The position numbers and the translations under genes are program-made. Source: an uncultured Lachnospiraceae bacterium (GTDB lineage: Bacteria > Bacillota > Clostridia > Lachnospirales > Lachnospiraceae). Taken from it: DNA of 64,000 bases. Positions 36,933 to 46,100 of the stretch are shown in pieces. Where the stretch lies: the NCBI GenBank assembly GCA_910588845.1, contig CAJURU010000009.1, forward strand, positions 59,862 to 123,861. Direction: 5' to 3'. Numbering within the stretch: the stretch's first letter is position 1; each line of letters starts with the position of its first letter. Below the pieces are notes generated by a model. It saw only the letters and a list, made by a program, of their open reading frames with translations, searched no databases and was not told where the DNA came from.

Positions 36933-38597
36933 CTAGCTCGTTGTTTGGTCTGCAAAAAATTGTTTCTTCTCCGACGAGTCCAGAATGCAAACCCGCTTAT
37001 TCTGCCCCATGTGTTTCCCGCTCTTCGCCAAACGTTCTTCATAGCGGCCAAAACTGCCCGCACGCAGACAAGAAATGCGCGCTCTGCCAATTTCATTCAT
37101 TTTTCGGCAGCCCTGATACTCATAATTTACACGACACAGACAGTCATCTAAAATTTCCTCTGCACACGAGCTATCCATATCTGTGCATTCGAGATAAAAC
37201 AGATAGCGTGGCAATACGCCAGATACATCCTCCTGCACACAATATCCTACAACCTCGCAGCGCATCTGTAACGCAAATCTTTGAACAGCCTGCGCAAGCT
37301 GCTCCTGATTACTCTTTTCCCCGGCAATATTAATTACCTGGTTTTTGCGGTAACAAAACTGCACGATAGGCGCCTGCCGGTGCCAGCCAACGACCTCAAT
37401 TACATCTCCCATGCAGTAACGATACAACCCGGACTGGTTTGTAAACACAAGCTCATACCGTTCCCCCACATGAAGCTCCCACAAAAAGAACGGACGCTTA
37501 TTTTCCACCTGCTCCTCGCTAAGAGGAAGGAACTCAAAAAATCCCGCCTCCGGAAAAAGAATATAGCGATCCGGCTGATTTATTTTCTCTGCAATACCAA
37601 AAATACCCTCCGAAGCTGCATAGGCATACGGATGGATGGGTATATCCCCCGCATATCCTTCCATCTTTTCCGTATAATAAGCGAAGGATTTTCCGCCGAT
37701 TGCCAATATATAACGGACATTCGGCCAAATCTTTTTTATCATATTCTCCCGCAGCGTTTCATGCGCAAGAAGGCGCAGTTCCTGCGCCCGCGAAGGATTG
37801 GGCGAAAGCTTCCTTTTTGCATATTCCCGCCACTGAGGGCTCAGAGGTACGCGCGCGTCCACGCTCCCATGCTCCATATCTGTGAGCAGCATTTGCCAAT
37901 TCCGCCAGATATAATCCATAACACCTGCCACCCGGTTGATGAAAACACCGTGAATCGCGCGAAGCTCTCGTTCCTCCAGCGCAAACCGCACTTTGATATA
38001 GAGTAAGTCCTCCAATGTATCGGGAAAAAGAACCTCCTTGGGCACGCAGTAATCTCCGGCGTCAAATTGTTCCCCCCTGTCCAGCCATTGATAAAGGCAG
38101 CCGGAACGTATCCCGTTCATCACACCATTTTCCATAAAAGTTTTCGCAAACTCTCCAATCTGAAAAATCTTGCCAAACACCTCATCCTCTGGCAAATCAC
38201 CATAATACTCCCGAACCATGCCGAAGGGAACGCCATACGCATAGACATACTGAATGTTTAAATCCCTCTCCGTAAGCGGCAGATACTTGGCCTCCCCGGT
38301 CGTGCCGGAACTGATACAGTAATAAACACTGGGCTCCTCTGTGAGAATCTTTTCTTCCCCTGCGATCATCTGCAAAATGTAATCTTCATAATCCCCATAC
38401 ACAGAAAGCGGCACTCTCTTCTGGAACTCCGCAGCAGTTTCAATTTCCCCAAATCCATATTTTCTCCCATATACTGTGTCACGGTTGCGCCGCATAATCT
38501 CAGATAACAGACAAGCCTGTACTGCGGCTGCTTGTTTTGAGGTAGCCTTGAGTGAATCCATAGATTCCTGCCCCAATTTCCCATAATCGGTTTTCAT
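36933..38597 (-). CDS. GH3-family acyl-acid amido synthetase
   Basis: This 554-residue member of the GH3 branch of adenylate-forming enzymes carries the ATP/AMP motifs SSGTTGEAKYLP (from Ser96), YAASEGIFGI and YRYCMGDVIEV, plus a C-terminal hinge and small domain. Plant GH3 enzymes adenylate a carboxylic acid (auxin, jasmonate, benzoate) and join it to an amino acid. Bacterial members are mostly uncharacterised. It sits 18 bp after the second MATE fusion in the NRPS run, so it probably supplies, modifies or inactivates the peptide product by amide formation. Acid and amine substrates cannot be predicted. Confidence 0.88.
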   Translation of the reverse strand: MKTDYGKLGQESMDSLKATSKQAAAVQACLLSEIMRRNRDTVYGRKYGFGEIETAAEFQKRVPLSVYGDYEDYILQMIAGEEKILTEEPSVYYCISSGTTGEAKYLPLTERDLNIQYVYAYGVPFGMVREYYGDLPEDEVFGKIFQIGEFAKTFMENGVMNGIRSGCLYQWLDRGEQFDAGDYCVPKEVLFPDTLEDLLYIKVRFALEERELRAIHGVFINRVAGVMDYIWRNWQMLLTDMEHGSVDARVPLSPQWREYAKRKLSPNPSRAQELRLLAHETLRENMIKKIWPNVRYILAIGGKSFAYYTEKMEGYAGDIPIHPYAYAASEGIFGIAEKINQPDRYILFPEAGFFEFLPLSEEQVENKRPFFLWELHVGERYELVFTNQSGLYRYCMGDVIEVVGWHRQAPIVQFCYRKNQVINIAGEKSNQEQLAQAVQRFALQMRCEVVGYCVQEDVSGVLPRYLFYLECTDMDSSCAEEILDDCLCRVNYEYQGCRKMNEIGRARISCLRAGSFGRYEERLAKSGKHMGQNKRVCILDSSEKKQFFADQTTS

Positions 38598-38615
38598 CCT
38601 TACCTCCGTTTCCTG

Positions 38616-40409
38616 TCATATGTAAATCTGAATCGTATTCATACCAAACGTCCGCTGATACAAGGATGTCTCCACCATATCTTCAATCATGCGGATACCC
38701 AAATACATATCATCCAGCCCTGCCGTATCAGAGCTCTCTGACACGGTATCATCCGCCGGCCCAGCATGATCTTGTGCACGGCGCAAAGGATTGAATTCTT
38801 TGCCGCTGTAGCGGATGCGGATTCCAATTACCCCCTCTAAGGAATATACTCTGAGATCAAACTCCACGCTGCCCGCGGGATTCACAGCGGCGATCATTGT
38901 CATCAATTCTTCCAAGGCAAGGCTCACGCGCATAACCTGCCCCGGCAGCATACCGTTTTCTTCACAAAATACGGTAATCTTGCTGCTGGCGTCGCAAATA
39001 TCCTCCGCCTGACCGCGGACAGAAAAATTAATCACCCGTCCGCTCTCCTCTAACGTATTGTCCATCAACAGAACACGAGAACATTGCCTGTGAAAATGAT
39101 GGTAAATGCCCGTCGCCACAAACCAGACAAGCAGCGTGAGAATTTCACCGAAAAATAAAAACCACCACGGATTCTGTGAAAGCTGCCAAAGCACCAGCAG
39201 ACTCGCACAGGGCATCAAGAACACACGCAGCAAAATAATCACATTTGCCCACATTTCGCGCCCCGACACATTATAATAGCCCGACAACATACCGTTGCAC
39301 AGCGCAGGAATCATGCCCAATGACAGACAAAAAAAGGCAAACCGCAAAGATTGCGCAAGCCCATAAGCGCCCGCAATGAAATCTGCCCCCGCAAGAATCA
39401 CCGCAGCGAACAACAGACAATAAGGCACGCCGCTTTTTATCTGCCTTGTCATCAACATACGGGCGCTCTTATTGTCGTGCTCACCGCTATAAATGCCAAG
39501 CATCGCCGACGCCGCCTGCGGCACGCCTAAAGTAACGCTCTCCGCAAACGCACTGATACAATTTACGGCAGTAAACGACGCTACCAATCCGCTGCCGCCG
39601 CTCCACAAAAGCAACGTGTTTACCGCCATCACGCGCAGCGTCTGAAACAGATTGTTCATAGCGGACGGACTGCCCGCCTTTGCAATGCGTACAAAGGAAA
39701 TGTCTTTGCAGGCAATGCAAAACCCAAAAGGAAAACTGCTCTTTTTATCGCACAGCCAAACAAATCCCAGCAGACAAGATACTGCCGTCGCCACAACGCT
39801 GGCTAGCGCGGCGCCTAATACCCCCAAGTCAAACGTATACAAAAACAACAAATCCAACAAAATATTTCCGACGCCCATCACGAGCATCATCCAGGTTACC
39901 TGACGATTCCTCCCATCCAGCCTGAGATACCAAAACGGGATGTAAATGAGGATTTTCGGCAACGTCCCGGCAAGGGTCACGCCGGCGTATTCCATCACCA
40001 AAGGCGATACCGCCTGTTCCGCATACAATAACTGCGTCAAAGGCTTTAAACCCACAAGCCCCGCCGCCGTAATCACGACCGATAGCAGCACGCACCAAAA
40101 AATTGACGCTTTATAAAGTTCCTGCGCCTTACTATCCTGATTGTTACCGATTGCCTCCGCCGCGCAGATAGCCGTTCCCGATACAATAAATGAGCCGGCA
40201 ATGCACAAAATGAGATAAACCGGCAAACTAAAATTAATAGCAGCTAAGGCATCCGTCCCGAGCCGCTGCCCGACAAGGATGCCGTCTGCAAGGATATTGA
40301 TATTGCCGCTCAAAATGGACAGCATACAGGGAAGCAAAGCCTTCCCATATGCCTTTTTCAAAAATTGTTCATTCTGTTCCAGCGAAACGGTGGATGCCTG
40401 TTCACTCAT
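38616..40409 (-). CDS. MATE exporter fused to a degenerate HATPase domain
   Basis: A 597-residue protein. Residues 1 to about 445 are a 12-helix MATE-type multidrug/metabolite exporter. The last 140 residues are related to RsbW-like HATPases but key positions have changed: the N-box asparagine is Met505 (LALEELMTMIAA) and the G1 aspartate is Ser535 (IRYSGKEFNPL). ATP binding is therefore doubtful and the domain may serve only as a docking platform for the STAS protein encoded 16 bp upstream. It is a divergent paralogue of the other MATE fusion in the run. Confidence 0.88.
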   Translation of the reverse strand: MSEQASTVSLEQNEQFLKKAYGKALLPCMLSILSGNINILADGILVGQRLGTDALAAINFSLPVYLILCIAGSFIVSGTAICAAEAIGNNQDSKAQELYKASIFWCVLLSVVITAAGLVGLKPLTQLLYAEQAVSPLVMEYAGVTLAGTLPKILIYIPFWYLRLDGRNRQVTWMMLVMGVGNILLDLLFLYTFDLGVLGAALASVVATAVSCLLGFVWLCDKKSSFPFGFCIACKDISFVRIAKAGSPSAMNNLFQTLRVMAVNTLLLWSGGSGLVASFTAVNCISAFAESVTLGVPQAASAMLGIYSGEHDNKSARMLMTRQIKSGVPYCLLFAAVILAGADFIAGAYGLAQSLRFAFFCLSLGMIPALCNGMLSGYYNVSGREMWANVIILLRVFLMPCASLLVLWQLSQNPWWFLFFGEILTLLVWFVATGIYHHFHRQCSRVLLMDNTLEESGRVINFSVRGQAEDICDASSKITVFCEENGMLPGQVMRVSLALEELMTMIAAVNPAGSVEFDLRVYSLEGVIGIRIRYSGKEFNPLRRAQDHAGPADDTVSESSDTAGLDDMYLGIRMIEDMVETSLYQRTFGMNTIQIYI

Positions 40410-40425
40410 AAGCGTTCATTCCTCA

Positions 40426-40725
40426 TTACACTTCAATCGTGAGAATATCTGCAAATCCAGTCACCTCAAAAATCTCCATAATCGTCTCGTTCACATTCGT
40501 GACCTTCATGCTGCCCTGCTTGTTCATTTGCTTCTGCGCACCCAAAAGAATACGCAGCCCTGCCGACGACAGGTAATCCAGTTTGCCCATGTCAAACGTC
40601 AAATCCGTTACCCCCTCCAGGCTGCCCGACAGAAACTTTTCAAGCTCCGGCGCAGTTGTCGTATCTAACCTTCCCTCCAGGGAGATGCATAATTCGTTTC
40701 CATTTGCTTTCTCTGTAATATTCAT
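40426..40725 (-). CDS. STAS-domain anti-sigma factor antagonist
   Basis: This 99-residue SpoIIAA/RsbV-like protein has the conserved SEGRLDT-type strand (ISLEGRLDTTTA) and the switch helix start DYLSSAGLRIL with Ser53-Ser54 near the usual phosphorylation site. The strict SpoIIAA Ser58 position may align with Ala55, so which residue is phosphorylated needs structural alignment. It lies between the VOC gene (12 bp) and the second MATE fusion (16 bp). It is the natural partner of the HATPase domains and the PP2C phosphatase in this run. Confidence 0.92.
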   Translation of the reverse strand: MNITEKANGNELCISLEGRLDTTTAPELEKFLSGSLEGVTDLTFDMGKLDYLSSAGLRILLGAQKQMNKQGSMKVTNVNETIMEIFEVTGFADILTIEV

Positions 40726-40737
40726 AATTTTTTCTCC

Positions 40738-41319
40738 TTAATCTCCGATATCAGTGTGCCCCTGCTCAAACTCCCATTGCAGGCCATACTTGTCAATAAA
40801 GTAAAAATACTTGGTGTTGCCCAAAATATCCGCCGCCTTCTGTTTGCCCTCAGCATCCTTCTCTTTCTTCTCGTCAAAAAAGTAAAAATCCTCCGGCTCT
40901 GTCTTACTGATCTGGTAAACTTTATAATCTTCCGTCGTATTGATTAAGGTTACGTCCGGCTGTGCCTTTATGTATGCAAAAGCCTCCTCAATATTGATAA
41001 CTTTCAACGCCACATGCCTGGCGCCGCTGATATCATTTGCCTTGAAAACCATAGGCTCCTGGCGTCCCTTGGGATTGTGGTAGCACATCAATTCAATCGT
41101 AAACTTCGTTCCCGGCACATCCATAAAACCGATGGAAACTTCCGCCTCCTTAGCTTCCTCAATAAAACCGCCCGCCTGGAAAAATCCTTCGTTCTTCCAA
41201 TGCGGAATATGCTGGTTGGGAACCGCACCTAAAATCCTCTCGTAATAATGAAACGCCTCCATCACATCATCTACAAAAATACAGACATGTGATAATCCTG
41301 TAAAAACTGGTTTCTCCAT
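40738..41319 (-). CDS. VOC (glyoxalase/bleomycin-resistance) family protein
   Basis: A 193-residue vicinal-oxygen-chelate protein made of two beta-alpha-beta-beta-beta modules. Candidate metal ligands are His11 (LSHVCIFV), a Glu in FTIELMCYH, a His in GARHVALKV and a Glu near the C-terminus (QWEFEQG). A charged loop (EKKEKDAEGK) is inserted in the second module. The family includes isomerases, dioxygenases and drug-binding resistance proteins. Placed between exporter and STAS genes, it could tailor the NRPS product or bind it for self-protection. The sequence does not decide. Confidence 0.85.
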   Translation of the reverse strand: MEKPVFTGLSHVCIFVDDVMEAFHYYERILGAVPNQHIPHWKNEGFFQAGGFIEEAKEAEVSIGFMDVPGTKFTIELMCYHNPKGRQEPMVFKANDISGARHVALKVINIEEAFAYIKAQPDVTLINTTEDYKVYQISKTEPEDFYFFDEKKEKDAEGKQKAADILGNTKYFYFIDKYGLQWEFEQGHTDIGD

Positions 41320-41346
41320 AATGTAATCGCTCCTTTCTGATATTTC

Positions 41347-43107
41347 CTATCCTCTGCCAATATTCAACTCAATTACCGTGTTATTCATGTTCAGCACCCG
41401 CATATACTGAAAATTGGATGCCAGCTTCTTAATCAGGGCAATCCCGCCCACCATCACCTCCTCTTCCTCCTGCTGCCGGTATTCCATGGGATTAAATGGC
41501 ACGCCGTCGTCGCGGATTCTCAACATATATTTATCATCCTGTATTGTGAAACTGATATCCATATAATTCTTTTGACCGCTGCGATAACCATACTGCACAA
41601 TGTTGGCGGCAATCTCCTCCACGGCAAGCCCCAGAATGTTAGCGTCCCGGTCGGTTATGTGATTGTCCGCACAAAATGCAAAAAGTTTTTCCCGAAAGGC
41701 GATGACTTCTTCCAGATTATTTTCCAGGGAGCAATCTAAAAACGTCTCACCCACAATCTGCGGCAGCATATAAACGCCTCCCGCGGCAAACTTCCCTCCG
41801 CGCTGTCCCAGCATTCGCCAAAGAGAAGCCAAGAGAATTGTCAATGCCTCGCTTGCCACCGCCATCAAACATACGCCTGGCAGTCCCCAGAAGAAAATTC
41901 CCGCCAGGGTCAGCGGCACAATCACCACAAATCCCTGCAATACCGTCACCACCGTGGACAGCCCCGGCTGCAAAATCGTCTGATAATAAGACATCAGGAA
42001 CTTATTGTACACATAAAAGGGAAAGCTGCACGCAAAGATACGCAGCGCCGTCTCACAGAGCGCCAGCATATCTCCCTCCGTGATGCCGAATAATCCGGCA
42101 ATCACCCCGGGAACGGCAAAAAATATCACCAGCAAAATTGCGATAGCAACATAGCTGTAGGTGAGCGCCCTCTTACAAAGCGTGCGGATGCCATAGAAAT
42201 CACGCTCCCCATAAAGGATACCCGCAATATTCTGAATCAGCCCGATAATGCCTCCCACGCACAATTCCGCAATCAGCACGGCATTGGCGCAGACGGAATA
42301 TACCGCCATCGGATCGTTTCCCAGAATACGCACAATTGCCGAATTGATAATCACCGATTTCAACGCCGACATCAGCGTAAACGCTGCGCTGGGAACGCCC
42401 GCTTTCACGGCAAGGCCCACATAATGAAATACCTTTTTGTCCAGCTTTTGCAGCCGCAGCATCCGCTGTTTGGAACGGAAGTAAATTACTACCGTCACCA
42501 TTCCCGTTAAATATCCAATCACGGTAGACAGCGCGCTGCCCGCCATGCCCATATGGAAACTCTGAATAAACACAAAATCCAACACCAGATTTACCACGTT
42601 GGCGATAATAAAAAGCGCGCTTCCCAACTGCGGATGGTTATCTGCATTCATAAAATAGCAAAAGATAATCGCAATTGTCAGAATCGGGATTCCCACAAAA
42701 TTCACCATCATATACGGCTCGGCAAGCGCGGCCAAATCCCCATTACCCGCAAGCAGCATGGCAAGCGGTCCCGGCAGAATTGGCGTAAACAGTGCAAAAA
42801 TGAGGGATATAACAAGACCGGCTGCCAGCGAAGCGGTAAACACCCCGCCGGCTTTCTCCATGTCCCGTTTACCCAGGAGCACCGCAGCCTCGGCCGCGCC
42901 GCCCATGGCAAGCATCATTGCCGCCATCTGCAAGAGCAAGAGTACCGGCATAGATATCTCAATCGCCGCCATCGCCTCCGCTCCCAATAAATTGCCGACA
43001 ATCATGCCGTCCACCACATTGCCAAGCTGCATGGCAACTGTCATCAACACGCCCGGCAAAATATACTGGTGGATTTTTTTATTGATTAAAAATGAGTTTC
43101 TTTCCAT
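41347..43107 (-). CDS. MATE exporter fused to an RsbW-like HATPase domain
   Basis: A 586-residue protein with a MATE transporter (about 1-440, 12 helices, opening with the typical GNVVDGMIVGNLLG) and a C-terminal HATPase. In contrast to the second fusion the ATP site looks intact: AVEEIAANIVQYGY (Asn502), IRDDGVPFNPM (Asp533-Asp534) and GGIALIKK. Such a domain could phosphorylate the STAS protein of the same run, or be gated by it. The gene begins 30 bp after the NRPS and is the obvious candidate for export of its product. An AAAGGAG site precedes the ATG. Confidence 0.92.
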   Translation of the reverse strand: MERNSFLINKKIHQYILPGVLMTVAMQLGNVVDGMIVGNLLGAEAMAAIEISMPVLLLLQMAAMMLAMGGAAEAAVLLGKRDMEKAGGVFTASLAAGLVISLIFALFTPILPGPLAMLLAGNGDLAALAEPYMMVNFVGIPILTIAIIFCYFMNADNHPQLGSALFIIANVVNLVLDFVFIQSFHMGMAGSALSTVIGYLTGMVTVVIYFRSKQRMLRLQKLDKKVFHYVGLAVKAGVPSAAFTLMSALKSVIINSAIVRILGNDPMAVYSVCANAVLIAELCVGGIIGLIQNIAGILYGERDFYGIRTLCKRALTYSYVAIAILLVIFFAVPGVIAGLFGITEGDMLALCETALRIFACSFPFYVYNKFLMSYYQTILQPGLSTVVTVLQGFVVIVPLTLAGIFFWGLPGVCLMAVASEALTILLASLWRMLGQRGGKFAAGGVYMLPQIVGETFLDCSLENNLEEVIAFREKLFAFCADNHITDRDANILGLAVEEIAANIVQYGYRSGQKNYMDISFTIQDDKYMLRIRDDGVPFNPMEYRQQEEEEVMVGGIALIKKLASNFQYMRVLNMNNTVIELNIGRG

Positions 43108-43137
43108 TCTAACTCCTTTTGTAGTTCAGCTCACGCC

Positions 43138-46100
43138 CTATAGCCTTCCATCAAAGAATCCCAACGTCTCCAAAGCTGTGAGCGCATTTTTGAGGTAGAC
43201 GCTGTCCGGCATTGGCCACTTAAAGCCAAGGCGGTACAATGCTTTGGTGGTAAAACTGTTGTCGGCGTCAATGTAAACTGTACTGTTATCCGCATCGCTG
43301 GACGCGTAGGCGATCAGACCGGAAATCAGCTCGTTTTTCTCCTCATCTTCCAGGGCGGCCAGAAGAGACTGCTGGAATTCTTCGTCACTGACGGTCTCTA
43401 CAAGGATGCCCGACTCGTTCATCTGCGCAATCACGTCCGCCATCTGAATTAAATAACTGCTGTATGCGTGGAACACCGTGAACTCACCCTGGACGGATGA
43501 CAATTTGACAATCGCCTCCGCTGTGGAATCAATTGGTGAAAATTCTGTCGGCATATCCAACATAGATACCGGGAACCTGCCCAGCGCCACATAACCGCGC
43601 AGGGTACGCATAAACCCATTCGTCACAGAGTTAATCTGGAACTCACCGTCGCTGACACGGCTCATCAAGTTTCCTACGCGGATGACCTTGCCCTTCATGC
43701 CCTGGGCCGCCGCTTCCAAAACTGCTTTTTCCGCGCGGAACTTTGTGTCAATATATTTGTTGGAAAGGCTCTGCCCAAAGTATAATTCATGCTCATACAA
43801 CTTCTTTTCCTGCGGGAATTTGCCGCCCACATTTTCTCCGGCAATACTGACCGTGGAAATCTGAATCAGCTCGCGTCCGGTCGTTTCACACAGACGAATC
43901 AGATTCAAAACCCCCTGGTAATTTACCTGTTCCAAGGTATCGTCCGCAGAGAAATGCTTCACACACGCCGCACAGTTAATCACGCGCTCGAAATCATACT
44001 GTTCCAGACTAGCCACCTTAGCGGCGTCCGTTATATCGCCTTCGATTAACTGAATCCGGTTACCAAACAATTCCTCATAGGGATTGCTGAAATAATACAC
44101 GAGCATACTCTTCAAGCGTTTCTCCAAAGTGGAAGCCTTGCCCTTACGCATCAGGCAGTATATCGTATTATCCTCATTGTCAATCATGTTCTTTAGAATG
44201 TGCGCGCCCAAAAATCCGTTGGCGCCCGTAAGCAGGACATTGCCAAGGGCGGAAGGCGCAATCTCGTCTACATGTTCCACAACATTGCGGCTTAACACCT
44301 GCTCTAAAGAACTCTGCCCCTCTTTGCTCTCTCCGTCTCCTTCTGCCGCAGCGCTCTCCCCCTGCACCTCCTGGATATGGCGTTCCAATTCCAGAGGCGT
44401 CTTATAATCAAACAAGTCGGCATACGATACTGGTATGCCCGCGCTCATACACTTCATCGCTACCTTGGACGCAGACAGGGACGTGCCGCCATTTTCAAAG
44501 AAATCATCTTCAATACCTATCTGCTCTACACCCAGCGCCATCTCAAAGATTTCACATAATTTGCCCTGCAACTTTGTACGCGGCTTCACATAATTCTTAT
44601 TTTCCACTGTGTACTCCGGCTCCGGCAACGCGCGCTTATTCACTTTGCCATTGTTGGTAAGCGGCAGCTCAGGAAGCTGCATGAGCACGCTCGGCACCAT
44701 GTAAGGCGTCAAATATTTCTGCATAAAGCAGGTCAGATTCTGCTTTTCCACCTGGCTCTCCGCCACGAAATAGCCGCACAGGAACTGGTTGGAATCTTTT
44801 TCTTTTACAAGCACTACGCTGGATTTGACCGTGGGGTACTGGTTCATGACATTTTCAATTTCATCCAGCTCCACGCGAAGCCCACGCAATTTCACCTGGT
44901 TATCCATGCGTCCCATAAATTCAATTTTGCCGTGATGGTTCCACTTCGCCAAATCGCCGCTGCGGTATGCGTTCATGCCCTCAAACTGGATAAATTTGTC
45001 CGCCGTCATCTCCGGTTTGCCCACATAACCTCTGCCGACGCCGTCACCTATAATCAACAGCTCGCCCGGCACGCCCGCGGGCAGCAGATTACGGTTCTTG
45101 TCGATCATCACCATTTTGATATTTGCCATCGGTTTGCCAATCGTAATCTTATCCCCGGTCACCTGGTCGAACGCACAGCCAATCGTCGTCTCCGTAGGCC
45201 CATAGCCGTTGAAAGTGATGGCGTTCGTTCCCAGCGCCATAATTTTATCGTAAAGCGCCTCAGGGAACGCCTCTGCACCCACGTTAAAGACCTTAATCTG
45301 TGACAATGCCTTCTTCATCTCCGGCATGTCGATAATATTGATTAAGAAGGAAGGCGTACAGGTCATCATATCCACGCCGTTTTCCAAAATCAGTTTAGAC
45401 AGCGCAAGCGGATTGTGGATTTCCTCTTCGTTTGCCATGCACGCCGTGATACCGTGGTACAGCGGTATGCATTCCTCCAAAATAGAGACGTCAAATGTTA
45501 TCGCTGCAAATGCCAGCGATACCGTGGCATTGTATACATAAGACTGCGCCTCCACATTATAAGGGTTATCGTCCACATAGTTCACCAGATTCCGGTGCTC
45601 AATCATTACGCCCTTAGGCTTTCCGGTGGAACCGGAAGTATAGATACAATAGCAAAGATTCTCCGGTTTGATATCCACCTTTGGATTCTCGATATTGCCA
45701 TCCTCCGCCAAAAGTTCCTCTAAAATCAATACTTTTGCTGACAACTTGTCAATCAGCATTTTCCGCTCCCTGGCAAGCTCCCCGGGCATCAGCACAAATT
45801 CTGCTCTCGAATCTTCCAGAATATAGCTGATACGCTCATCCGGGTACTCGGGATCTATGGGCAGGAATGCGCCTCCCGCTTTTAGGATACCCTGCCTTGC
45901 CGCATAGACGTCCACCGTCCGCGGCAGCATCACGCCTACCATCTGCTCGATGGATAGGCCCATCGTAATTAAATGATTGGCAATCTTATTGGCATTCTCA
46001 TTCAGTTCACGGAACGTAAGGCTCTTGCCGCAGGCAATCACCGCCGTCTTATCAGGATAAAGCTCTGCCTGACGCTCAAACAGCACGTTTGCCGTTGTCT

